From Oxyruncus cristatus (lineage: Eukaryota > Chordata > Aves > Passeriformes > Cotingidae): a DNA stretch of 64,000 bases. Shown one piece after another: positions 24,601 to 35,505 of this stretch. The position numbers were made by a program, and so were the translations under genes. Location of the stretch: the NCBI GenBank assembly GCA_013399855.1, contig VXAY01006690.1, forward strand, positions 599,667 through 663,666, in the 5' to 3' direction. The notes beneath the pieces are model-generated. The model saw only the letters and a list, made by a program, of their open reading frames with translations. It was not told the origin of the DNA and did not search any database. Every line of letters starts with the position of its first letter. Position 1 is the stretch's first letter.

Positions 24601-26689
24601 TAAGAGTGTAGCTTTGTAACATTTTTTTAAAAAAGGTACAAAGCCAGAAAAAAGAAAAAGAAAAAGAAAAAAGACATAGCTGGAGAAAGTCATAGTTTAG
24701 CTGTAGTTCAAATGGCAAGAAAAAGTTCAACAGTATGGGTCTTTGTCTTGTGAACCTGTGTAGGTACTTTGTGTCTGTGCTCTCTGAGTGTTGTGAAAAT
24801 TAATTTTAGTCAATTCTGCTATAAAAGGCACAAGTGTTGCATCTTTGCAACATTTTGACACCTTGGCATCTTGTTTCTTGGCTGTGGTGGCACCTAAACT
24901 CCATCAGAACTTGAGGGATGTTTTCCTTCCTTCCTTTCACAGAGCTGTCACTAGAAACATTTATCAGTTTGTGAATCACATGGTTTTGTAAAATCATAAG
25001 CTAGAAAACTAATCATCCAATAAACTTGGGAATCAAACCAAATAGAATTAGATTAAGTTTGTCCACATAATTTTCCCTGTGCCCAGTTATGCCTTCCTGA
25101 ATGAGCTCAGTTGTCCATAGCAGTAGTGGTCACCTCCCCTCCAAATCCAGAGGGCTACAGTGAGGTAAAAGATGGCTTCTTCACTGTTGCCCCGTAACAC
25201 CTTGCTAATTCTAAATACAACAAAAAGAGTTTTTCAGCTTCCAAGATCCCTAAATAATTTTGATGTCATCCCTGAGTGATCAGCCTTTTCCAGATGTTTT
25301 ATACCATGATCTCCTCTCCCATTTTGCCACAAGTACACTTAGTGTAGGTTTTAAAGTTGGTGTTCCCTTGGTGTAATTAGGAGTACTTTTTTCTCCATTT
25401 CTGACCAGTGATGCTTGCTTCCTGAACTTCTGTAAGGCCTACCTGTTTACTCAAACTCTTTGCCAGGAGTAGAGTAATGGGGAGGTGGTTTCTTCAGATT
25501 GGTTTATTTGACTCTTTTTTCTTAGGCACTTTTTCCGCACTTGGAATTTTATGATGAGGAATTCCTGCTCTTTTTTTTGTTGATTACACCATTAATTATT
25601 AACCTTTCAAAGATTTATACAGCTGATTCATTATATATTATTGAAAAACATAATATTTATATCAATTTTAATGAAGACAGCATATACAATTTTTTTTAAA
25701 AAACTCCCATCATCATGAATGTCAAACCATTTTGTCCCTATTCCTACTTTGGGTCATTGCCTGCCTCTAATAAAAGTGAGCCATCTACACAGAGGCAAAA
25801 GACACTCCATATTTCAATTAATACTCTAACTTTTATCTGTTGACAAAGGCTATTTGATCTCATAGTTAGCAGTGGCTGGGGTATATTTGCTTTCACTTAA
25901 GGAAGAATGTGTGTATGGGGTAAAAGGGTGAAAGAAGGTTAGAATAAAAATTATGGAGTACTTACAAATGTGCATGTTCTCATGCAGACCAGTTTTATGT
26001 CTATAATAACCCAAAGTAAGTAGCTGTATTCATGTCTCTGTCAATCTGCCCACTTTGATTTGTATGGAAGGCATAGCTTAAATTTTCTCTTGCACTGCAC
26101 TGCTGACAATGTTTTAACTGATGTGAAGACTCCTTGGAAAGAATAACTTTTAATTCATTGTTGGGGGTGAAAAAAACATCCAATTATCTCCACCCACTGG
26201 TTGTGACTACCTTATGTGTTGTTGTGTGTATGAGATAAATATGCGTGCAAAATGCACTTTTAAAAGCTTGGAAACAAAATAATTTTAAAAGCAAGTCTAA
26301 TCATCAGTGTTTTACTTATTATAGGTCTCGGTTTTGATAATGAGCCATTTTTTTCCCAAACAACAATCCTGTATCATTTTATCAAATTAAAGTACAGCGT
26401 TTTAGAGAAAAAGTTGCTTACTTTTAAGGAGGAAATTTCATATTACTGTGAAGTTTCTGTAATTGTATGAAGTTTATTTCTGTCCCCAGCTGTCAGCAAT
26501 CAAAATCTACATAAATATATTTTGTGTAAATCTGTTGGCAGCTGCTCTCCAGTCAGGTTCCTCAAGATATTAGCCTGTCTTTGAGTTTATGACAAAGTTA
26601 AAAATTATTCATTAAACTGACCTGCAGTATATTCAGTAACTGTAAAATTGCCTTGCAGTTCTATTTGGTTTGTAGATGTGATCATGAGT
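21670..26689. other. Non-coding DNA with short palindromes and a purine run
   Basis: No gene recognised. Notable short structures are TGGTACC-TGAG-GGTACCA (23084-23101, 7-bp arms), the 14-bp perfect palindrome ACACCATATGGTGT (23547-23560) and a 29-base purine run at 24646-24674. Chance frames reach 77 codons. Confidence 0.7.
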
Positions 26690-27130
26690 AAATTTTTAAC
26701 TTAATTAATTGGCCGTTTCTGTTGACAAGAAATTTATGTGGTAATAATTTGCTCGAAATAGATGCCGACTGTAGGAAATGAGATATCCATCATAGGCTTG
26801 TGTTCCACCAGCTGCACAGTGGCTATTATGAAAGTATTTCAGGCTGCGACGACCCCACTGTTTGTGCAGTCAGGATTATATATACCCACGATCCATTGCC
26901 TGCCTGAGAGGCGCTCATGGAGGTCTATGATAACAAAGACTTTGTGATTTATGGCTTGCTGTGAAAGCAGAGCTTGATGAGATTAAACAATTTCATAGCA
27001 CAAGTGTTTCTTAAGACCTGATTTGTAGTTGCAGGCTGATGGTAAATCACATTTATATATCTGAAAGCATGCTCAGCAGAGGAGTGCAATTACAGTTTAA
27101 GACAGCTACTTTTTATTTAATTTTTATCCT
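26690..27130. promoter_or_regulatory. Candidate conserved non-coding element
   Basis: A compositionally distinct block that keeps several CpGs within 26750-26930 (GCTCGAAA, GCCGAC, GCTGCGACGACC, CCACGAT and GGCGCTC contexts) in a region otherwise depleted of CpG. It is followed by homeodomain- and POU-like words (GAGATTAAACAATTT, GGTAAATCACATTTA). A 61-codon frame crosses it but has no recognised similarity. This is among the better candidates here for a constrained regulatory element, by inference from composition. Confidence 0.42.
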
Positions 27131-27840
27131 GCTTTTGTCTCTTTTATATCCCCTTCGTCTGCAAACCATTCACCTTCACAAGTCCTTTCTTGGTTAGAAG
27201 GCCAGAGACTGAAGTCACTGATGTTCTTCCTGTTCTGTGTGCACTCTTATTAGAAAAAGAAAATATATCTCTGAGTCATTTCAGAGTCACTTTTACTGGT
27301 TCATCTTGGCTGACCTGGGTTACTGGCTTCAACTCCAGTTCTTGATTTGCTGTTGTGTACAAGATCAAGCATGCTTTTAGACAATTTCTAATCACACAAA
27401 TATATTTACATGTTAAATGCAATGGTTAAAACATAGAGTAAAAGAATACAGAATTGCACTTTGCATTTTATATCTAATAATTTTTTGATTCCTTTTTTTC
27501 TTATACACTATAGAAAACAAGTCTATTGCTACTAATAACAACCTGCTTTGGGTTTGAATAGAAATTGGCATTATCAGCAACGTATCTGCTATGCTTCAAA
27601 AGCAGCTCCTGCTAAATATTGCAGTAAAGCTGTTTGCATCAATATTAAACCAAGATTTGTGGGGCTGAATGATTAAAAAAACCCAAAACAAATGCTCATG
27701 ATACACTTGGCTTAGATGGATATGTTTATTACTCTTTTGACTCAAGATCAGGTTGGAGTCCAATATGAAATCCCCAATCAAACTGAATAGTTTCAGCTGT
27801 TGCTACAAAAAGTCTGTTATGTCATTAAACACATTAAAAG
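27131..27840. other. Non-coding DNA, nothing recognisable
   Basis: AT-rich sequence without a gene, repeat or RNA that I can identify. Confidence 0.7.
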
Positions 27841-27905
27841 CAGAAAAGTAGCATAAGCCGTGGAAACAGTTATTCAAACTCTTTCTCCATTTGCTGTTGT
27901 AGTAG

Positions 27906-28015
27906 AAGACCAAGTTTTTCAGTATGCCAAACATCTCCTGCGGGGCTGGGAGCAGCTCCTCGGCTCCCATCTGTTCTCCCCAAAGGCTCTCATCATCTCC
28001 AGCCAGCAGGCCAAG
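27906..28015 (+). other. Weak candidate exon in a GC-elevated patch (110 bp)
   Basis: The pyrimidine-rich run before TTGCTGTTGTAGTAG gives a plausible acceptor (AG at 27904-27905), and GGCCAAG|GTTAGT gives a moderate donor (GT at 28016-28017). The enclosed 110 bp is markedly richer in G+C than its flanks and open in more than one frame. It also contains a TGGGAGC...GCTCCCA inverted pair. The 130-codon plus-strand frame that starts at 27860 runs through the putative donor, and I recognise no family in it. It could be an exon of a long non-coding RNA, a regulatory element, or chance. Confidence 0.17.
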
Positions 28016-28762
28016 GTTAGTTTTGTGTTGAGAGAAGTGGTGAAGAGATGTTTCATAATGCAGTTTCTGCATTCTGAAATCTTTTGTTTATGCATCACAC
28101 ACCTTGGAATAAATTTCTGGACCACAAATGAAAACAAAAATCGTTTTACAGGATCAAATACAGGGAGAAGACTGACTTTCAGGAGGGCATTATTCTTTAA
28201 ATTGCTTTATAATAAGTCAGCACTAAAACCTCAGAAGGAACTTGAGAGGTAAATGCATGGTTTTGCAGATGTTTAGATGGTAGAGATCCTAACAATGAGA
28301 AGTATAACTCAGATGGGCATATTGTTTTACAGTCAGTTTTTCACACCTGTTTCTTATCACAGACAGTCCACTTGGAGTTAGGTGTTGGAATGAGAGAACT
28401 TGAGATGTCTTTGCTATGGTGTCTAGGAAGTATTCATAAGGGACTATGCTTAAAAAAAGAAAATTTCTTTCAAATAATTTTTTATTGCTTTGTGTATTTT
28501 CCCTACAAATCTTCAGCTGAATTTCAAGGTCAAAATTTTAGTCAAGTGATAAAGTTTTCACTAGAAAAGCAAAAAATTAAATTGGATGCATTTCACAGTT
28601 AAATCCTTTATTCCATATGCAGCCACCCCCCCCAACATATTAATTGTGAAATAAAGAATGGAAGACCATGTTCATGGAATGCTTATTTTTCTCATAGGAG
28701 TGATAAACTTTTGAAAATATGTGGGTTTATCCAAATTATTTAAAATGAAAAGCTCATCTTAC

Positions 28763-28824
28763 CTCTTGTGGGTTTCAGATAAGGTCCATAATATTCTATC
28801 TAGTTTAAACCACAATGTAAAAAT
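28763..28824 (-). other. Very weak candidate minus-strand exon (62 bp)
   Basis: On the minus strand, an acceptor reading CTTTATTTTCTCAG is followed 62 bp later by a donor CAAGAG|GTAAGAT, with one open frame between. Splice signals are good but the content is AT-rich and not recognised. Chance occurrence is likely at this frequency. Confidence 0.1.
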
Positions 28825-30307
28825 CTGAGAAAATAAAGCCTAATGGCATCACTGTTGGACCAATACCCAGTTTGCATATGTAGTGACAGAGATTAGCAGT
28901 CTGTTTTGCCTCAGATGATGCTAAATTTCTTCTAAATAAGACAGAATACTCAGAAAATGGGATCATAAACTGCGTATTTGAGCTATAGGAAAAAAAAGTT
29001 TCATAAAGAAAAAGACAATTTACCACCACTGCTATTTTTCATCAGGTACTAAGTACCACATTCTACCTTCTGTCTTTAATCAATAGGAGAAAGATGGGAA
29101 AAGGTATTTCCTTTGCTTTTAACAGATGAGGACTTATATTGAAATACCTTGTAGGACCTTTGGTATTTCTTCAAGTGCTGGACAATCACTGGAGAATAAT
29201 CAAGATTAGCTTCTGAGGCAGAGTGCCTTATGCAACCAAAGTGAATTATTAGCCCTCTTTCTACTCATCCCTGCCAAGTACCCCTCCTGCCCCCAGGTTA
29301 CTTTTCCTAGAGGAAACCAGCATACCAGAATGTGTCGTAAGGGGTTGAAGAACTGATGCAAATGGTAGTATGTGAGGTGAAGTTAAAGAAAAAAAGGAAT
29401 GTTTGGCTTCTGCTGACGTTAGTCAAGTACCTTGGGTTCATTCAGTCTGTCCAACATATCTGCAGTCGAGATGATCTCTTTATTACCAGGTCTCACTCTC
29501 CTGTTTCATTTTTTGCTTACAGAAAACATTCTGTGAAAAGGCTGCTCAGTGCTGCATCTATCTGTTACCTACTCAAAAAAAAAAAAAAAGTTTAGTTTGT
29601 TTCCTTACATTTAGTTTAATCCACTTCCATTTAGGCTTTTCAAAGGACCTGACATAATAAAAAATACACTCAACATTATTAAGTCTTGTAGAACTTGAAT
29701 TTTGGCAAGAATTTGGTGGCTTAGGACAATGTAATTGTAGGGTTTTGGATATAGGCACTAGTGTTTCTTAGATTAGAGTTCTTACAGACGGTGGTATCAG
29801 GCAGCTAATGCTTTTTGGTGAACACTGGTTGTGTTCATGTTTAGGGTGTTTTTTACTTTTTTTATGGGCTTTTTTTACTAACATGTCTGCGAAGAAATGT
29901 GCCCAAGAGTACATCCAGATTTGTTTGGAACTTTTTCTGGTGATTGTACTAATTTGAATCTCTTTATTATTTACTTGTATAGTTTTCAAAACTATACCTA
30001 CAGTGTCATTCTCAGTCGTAAGAATTAAGACAATATGTTGCAGGTGAAATGCTGCAAGCAGGTGCACTGTAAGAACTGACCAAAGATGTTTTTCCAAGAT
30101 CTTATTTGTGGTCATTAGTATAGACAGACTTTGCAGAACAAACTATAGTAATGTGGTCCCAATATAATTGTGAATTTCAAAATCTGTTCCATTTGGCAAA
30201 TCATATCACCTTCTTGCGACTCAATTGCCTTGGCTTGAAGAAAGACTTAAGGAATTCTTATTTGTGGAAAATTATTTCTGGATTTTGGGCCTCCCCACAT
30301 ATTAAAA

Positions 30308-30462
30308 ACATTTTCTTTTATTTTTTCTTTTACTCTTTGTTTTCTTTCTTTCTTCTCTTTTACTTTGTCTTTCCTTTTTTATTTGTTTCTTTTATTCCTG
30401 TTTCTTTTTTTTTCTTCCTTTCTTCTGTATTCTGTATTCTTATCTTCTCTCTAATTATGAAC
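30308..30462 (+). repeat. 155-bp T/C-rich tract
   Basis: Almost pure pyrimidine on the plus strand, dominated by TTTCT-type units and ending in duplicated TGTATTC words. A 104-codon plus-strand frame ending here encodes a Phe/Leu/Ser-rich run only because of this composition. Confidence 0.85.
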
Positions 30463-33400
30463 TAATTATTAGATTTAATTTGCATTATTTTTCTTTGGAA
30501 TTGTTTTTTTAACAAAACAATGTGTTCAGGTGGGCTTTAGCCTACAGAGTCAAAGTTTTCTTGTCTAAAATAGCAGCCTCAACCTAGTGTGTCTCAACAA
30601 AGAAAACATTTAAAAAACCATGACAGAACCTTGTGAGAAATGGGAAACCAGAAACACCTGAAGCCCAGATGGCAAAAGTATGTGTTTGGCAAAAGCTTTG
30701 TTGATTTTGGGTCTTTTGAAGTGAATCTCATCCTAACATTCTTGGAGAGCAAGCTCATACATTTGACCAGACATGGTAGAATGGATCAGTTCTCATCTTC
30801 AAGCACAAGAGAAAGTGATTTCATTCTTTCAGGTGCTTGCCTGTCTCTGACATACATAAAAATAATCTTGTGTTCTGTTACTAGAAAAATGGGATGTAAT
30901 GATGCTGGAAAAGATGTGGTTTGGCTAGATTTTGTAATTTTTAACTTATTGCTTACTCTTATATTTTTGAAATGTAGAACAATAATGTGTGCAGCATGCT
31001 GATTCTTTGGTCTTGACTGTTTTATTACTGTAGAGTTGTGAACCTTGGTGACAGCAATTGACATAGTTCGTATTTAGATAAACTTGAACATTAAAAACAC
31101 TGAAGAGTGAAGTCTCTATTGTAGTCAGTGGCAAAAGTTGCAGCATTTCACTTTTAAAATAAAAAAAAAAAAAAAGCCAGGTTGAATCAGAGAAATAAGT
31201 TGCTTCCTTTTTGTACACCTGGACACTGTGGCCCTATTAGAAAATCTGTTTGCACACTGCATGTGTAGGTGTATGTACACACAACCAACCCTGTATAGAA
31301 CAACCAAGAATTCAAAAGACAAGAATAAGAAATTCTGGGATTGGGAACAGACATGTGGAGCTGTAACAGTGAGTGCAAAGGTTAACAGGAATGTCAGGAG
31401 TGGAGTGTAAGACTCATTCAGTCACCAGTGGGTTGTGCCTTTTCTACCTTCCAACAAATGCTGGTTTACCTTGTTGTGTGCTCTAAGACTATGATGCCAC
31501 TGAAAGGAATGGTCCTTTTACCTACCCATGTTTTTCAGTGGTGACTGTACAGTGGGTCAGTGTAGTTTGTTGACCTGATGGAAAATTACCCTTATTTATG
31601 TATTATTCTTCTTTGAAAACTGTCGGACAGGTCATTCAATATGCTGCGTGGAAGTGCCAGTTTATGGGAAAGAATGCAAATGCATTTGAGGCATGACTGG
31701 GAGGGCTGGAAAGCCTTTTTCCTTGGTTGTAATGCATCTTAACTGGCTTAACCCAATTGTGAATTTGTATTGTTTTAGCACAAAGCATTATGGTGCATCT
31801 CGAGCATGACAGTGATTGTCCAGTACAAACTTCTAGCTCGTAGTAAATGCAACCTCATTTGATTTAGGTCAACTGTCTTGTAATCTAGATTAAGTTGGCT
31901 TAAGTTTCTTCACATGGTGCTTCCTAATTTATTAACTCAGAAATTTGATCATGTGCCAAATTAGAAGGGGGAAAGTGAATTGACATGTGGTTTAATGATA
32001 AAATTAAAATCTTGTTTGGCAGCGTAGATAAAGAAGAAATAAATAAGCACAGAAATTATCTTCACATACATAGGCAACTAAATTTGTGTAAATCAACAGT
32101 GTACCAGTATGAGAGGTCCATCCGTATCTTCTGTTGTTAAGGTTGATATTGAAATGTGCAGTGCTGGATGTTCATTAAATATTTTCCGTATTTGGAAAGC
32201 AGGAGTTTAGGCAATATAAGATTTAAAAATATTTGATTTATTTTACTGTTTCACATTTGTTATGTGAAATAGTAAGGCTGGCTTAAAGTTTAGAATAAAA
32301 GGAAACAAGGCCTCATTTTCATTATATAATAGTAAATAAATAAATATCATTACCAATAAATCTGTAATTTTCTTCTGTCTCAGGATTAATGTTATATTTG
32401 CTGCATCTGGCCTTATCTTTTTTTCCTTGAAGTCCTTAGAACAAATAATACATGCTTTAATCTTTAACTTCAGATAATCAGAGTTACCAACACCTGGAAT
32501 AATGTGAGGAGCAATGTAAATTTTATACACATATAGTCATAATAATTTAGAATGTCATTTAAGCTATTTATGATTGGCTAATGACTGAAATGTTTTACCA
32601 TTGTGTGGGATATTTTATAACTGAAGTTTTAATGGGTGAATCAGTAACACCTGGCTGTCTGGAATGTCTTTCTTTTCCCCCTGTTAGACATTTAAATACA
32701 TCTCTGGAAGGCCCACGGGGTGTGATGTGACATATAAGCTCTTAAAAGGAGGAAAATTAGTTCTTGATACCATAATGATCAGTGGGATGAACGTTTGCAT
32801 ACTTAGCATTAATGCTGTTAAATGTAAGAGTTTGATTAAGACTCTTAAGAAGGCTTTTTTTTCTTTCTCCCCTTTAATGCCCTTTCTAGTTTCACTTTTT
32901 GAAATTACAAAAGGAGCTGATGTTTTGCTGCTGCCTGTGGAGGAATTTTGAATCTTTTAATAGTCTTTTCTCTTAGTGCCATTGTCTATGTTTTCTTCTC
33001 AAATCATCTATAACACCAGCAGAGCCTCTTAGCTAGTAAGTACATTAGGCACTTAGGTGCCAACAATGCAAGAATACAAATTCTGTGAAACATTCTTCTA
33101 ACAGAGTATATACTATTGAATTCTTAAATCCAAAAAGATTATTCTAGTAGCAGTCCATTTTCTTTTATTACATTCAAACATTGTGTTTGTAACTTTTTAT
33201 TTCTTGCTCTTTTTCGTCACAAATGTTATGCATTTTTCATTTATCCAATTTTTGATTTTGTGCCCTATTTCAGGTTTGAAGTGTACAAAGCGTAAGAATA
33301 ATAAAATTACAATAATTGCAACATATTGTCTTAAGTGACTAAGTCTTGATAAGGGCCCATGCACATATATTCAGGTTGTGCTAATTGTATTTCCTTGTTT

Positions 33401-34767
33401 TAGTGTTCCTGCTGGGTGGATTTAGCTGTTGTTCTTGTGGGGCAATAGTGAAGGTCTCAGCAGTAAAGATGGCTTGGTGATACCTATCATCTAGTAGATT
33501 TCTAATAAGAACTTTTTAAAAAAATTATGTGTCTCATGCCTTTTTGCAGTTAAGTAGTTAGTCTTCTCGGGCATTTTGATATTGCAGAGTTAGTCCTATG
33601 AACTGTAGAATGACAAATTGGTGGCATTCTTCTGAGAAGACAATAGATCCTGTAGTAAACAGGAAGGGGGCAATTGAAGGAGTGGTGTGCCCACATGATT
33701 TATTCCCTTTATCCTTGCTCCATGGAATAGGTTTTCTAGGAATATATTAATTTGTGGCTATTTTATGATGGTTACAAGTCCTGGGATATTAAGAAAGGTT
33801 GACATTTCCAGTTTCTCCTGTGATTTCTCCTGTTGCTGTCTGTCACCTGAAGTAGTTTTATACGTACACTACTTAATTTTAAGGTTCAACATGTGTTATA
33901 AATAAAATAGATGTGCTTCCAGTGCACTGATTAAAATGACCAGAAAAAAAGTTAGGCTTTTAATCTTTTCTGTAAAGTAATGAAAATAACATTTCTTCTT
34001 TTAATTATGTTTCTTTGGAAGCACTACTTCTGATCACTGCAAATAAGTTGTGAGTTTTCATCTTTAGTTGAATGATGAGAGAAATAGTCCACTGGGTCTG
34101 GAATGACAGTCTATTATGTATCTGTGATGGCATGGAACTTGCATGGCCCTTTTCTTAGCAGATTTCAAAGCACTTGCCAAGGCTGATTAGGAACCCAGAA
34201 ATACCACAACCAGATAAGCCTCAGAGTCCTCAATTTACAGAAAGAAAAGAAGAATGAGCCAATGATTTAGTAGGAAGCTAGAGACAAAAGCCAGACATAC
34301 CTTTATATTAAGGCACCTGCTAATCAACAGGCATTCCCTTTCTACAGAGATGCTTAAACAGTTGTGGTCTGTTTTACACAGAAAACATTTGCCCTCAAAT
34401 ACTGCACATATGCCCTCAGGCTCTTACAGTTGCATGTTTATTTTCAGAATAGGCCTTCGAACACATATGAGGGAATAATTTGGTCCTTTTCCAAATCAAA
34501 CTCAATGTGGGACATTTAATATTTTTAATAGTTTAATGCACAAATAACTGTATCTATGTTGTTTGTCCATATTTATTTTTTATTAAGTCAGGATTTGTTC
34601 CTGAGTTTCAGTTCAAATTTTAAACAAATTGTTTTTGCATACGGATCAATGTAAATTTAATAAAATTTAAAAAATTATATTACAAACAAAATACTTATTT
34701 ACTATATCATGGTACTTTCTAGCTACATTGGGATGAAAAATACAGTTTAAATATAAAGGCATTTTTT

Positions 34768-34796
34768 TCATAGAATCATAAAATATGCTGAATTGA
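34768..34796 (-). mobile_element. CR1 LINE terminal segment, separated from its body
   Basis: TTCATAGAATCATAAAATATG is the reverse complement of the CR1 3' terminus with its short ATTCTATG-type units. In the 2.46-kb copy this end continues directly into the GACCCACAAGGATCATC body. Here it is parted from the body by about 80-85 bp of unrelated sequence. Confidence 0.8.
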
Positions 34797-34874
34797 AAAA
34801 TAGCAATTATTTTTTACTAAAACTTAAAATTCTTTACAGATATCGTATTCCATTTAGATGTAATGTAATCTGAT
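34797..34874 (+). repeat. 78-bp segment inserted in CR1; copy A
   Basis: This segment sits between the CR1 terminus and the CR1 body. It aligns without gaps to 37143-37220, with about 11 to 12 mismatches in 78 bases by eye. Identical stretches include a run of 19 beginning at CTAAAAC... and the 14-mer TATTCCATTTAGAT. Flanking short A-rich words (TTGAAAA and TTAAAAG) could be remnants of a target duplication, but are too short to prove it. Confidence 0.75.
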
Positions 34875-35505
34875 TAAAAGGTCTCCACAAGGATCATCGA
34901 GTCCAACTCTTAGTCCTGCACAGGACAGCCCAAGAATCACATCCTCTGCCTGAGAGCATTGTGCAAACACTTGAACTCAGACAGGCTTGGTGCTGTGATC
35001 ACTTCTTTGGGGAGGCTGTTCTGGTGCCCAACCACCCTCTGGATGATGAATCTTTTCCTGATATCCAACTTAACCCTCCCCTGACACAACTTTAGACCAT
35101 TCCCTCAGGTCCTGTCACTGGTCACCACAGAGAAGAGATCAGTATCTGCCCCTATTTTTCCCCTCACAAGGAAGTTGTAACTGCAATGAGGTCTCCCCTC
35201 AGTCTCCTCCTCTCCAGGCTGAACAGACCAAGTGCCCTCAGCCACTCCTGATACAGCTTCCCCTCAAGGCCCTTCACTATGCTCATGGCCCTCCTTTGGA
35301 CACTCTCTTATGGCTTAGTATCTTTCCTATATTGTGGTGCCCAAAACTGCCCCAATATTAAAGGTGAGGCCACCCCAGGTCAGAGCACAGTGGGACAATC
35401 CCCTCCCTTGACCGGGTGATGCTTTGCCTGATGCCCCCAAGACATGGTTGGCCCTCCTGGCTGCTGGGGCACTGCTGACTCGTATTCAACTTGCCATCAA
35501 TTGTT
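34875..35505 (-). mobile_element. CR1 LINE body fragment (minus strand), about 620 bp
   Basis: A clear CR1 3' region on the minus strand. On the plus strand it reads CACAAGGATCATCGAGTCC, then GCACAGGACAGCCCAAGAA, GGGAGGCTGTTCTGGTGCCC, TCCTCTCCAGGCTGAACAG and GGCTGCTGGGGCACTGCTG, which are hallmark words of avian CR1 tails in the usual order. The match fades near 35505. It is the longest recognisable repeat in the window and the source of its only strongly GC-rich 600 bp. There is no intact reverse transcriptase frame, and many substitutions show it is an old copy. Together with 34768-34796 it was one insertion, later split. Confidence 0.95.

Larger units (their letters stand above)
28016..34767. 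other. Non-coding DNA with poly(A) and CT tracts
   Basis: No gene recognised. Contents include a poly(A) run of 15 at 29575-29589, a T/C-rich tract at about 30308-30462 (annotated separately) and a poly(A) run of 15 at 31161-31175. Frames of up to 120 codons exist but show no domain pattern. C8 occurs near 28626-28633. Confidence 0.7.

Noticed and set aside
28118..28252. C-terminal part of the 130-codon frame beginning at 27860
   Set aside because: It continues past the better donor site into AT-rich sequence and shows no recognisable family.
29356..29595. Possible retroprocessed gene copy ending in the A15 run at 29575-29589
   Set aside because: No recognisable coding sequence or polyadenylation signal upstream, and no convincing flanking duplication.
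30151..30465. A 104-codon plus-strand frame with a hydrophobic C-terminus
   Set aside because: The Phe/Leu run is translated T/C-rich simple sequence, not a membrane protein. No splice or homology support.
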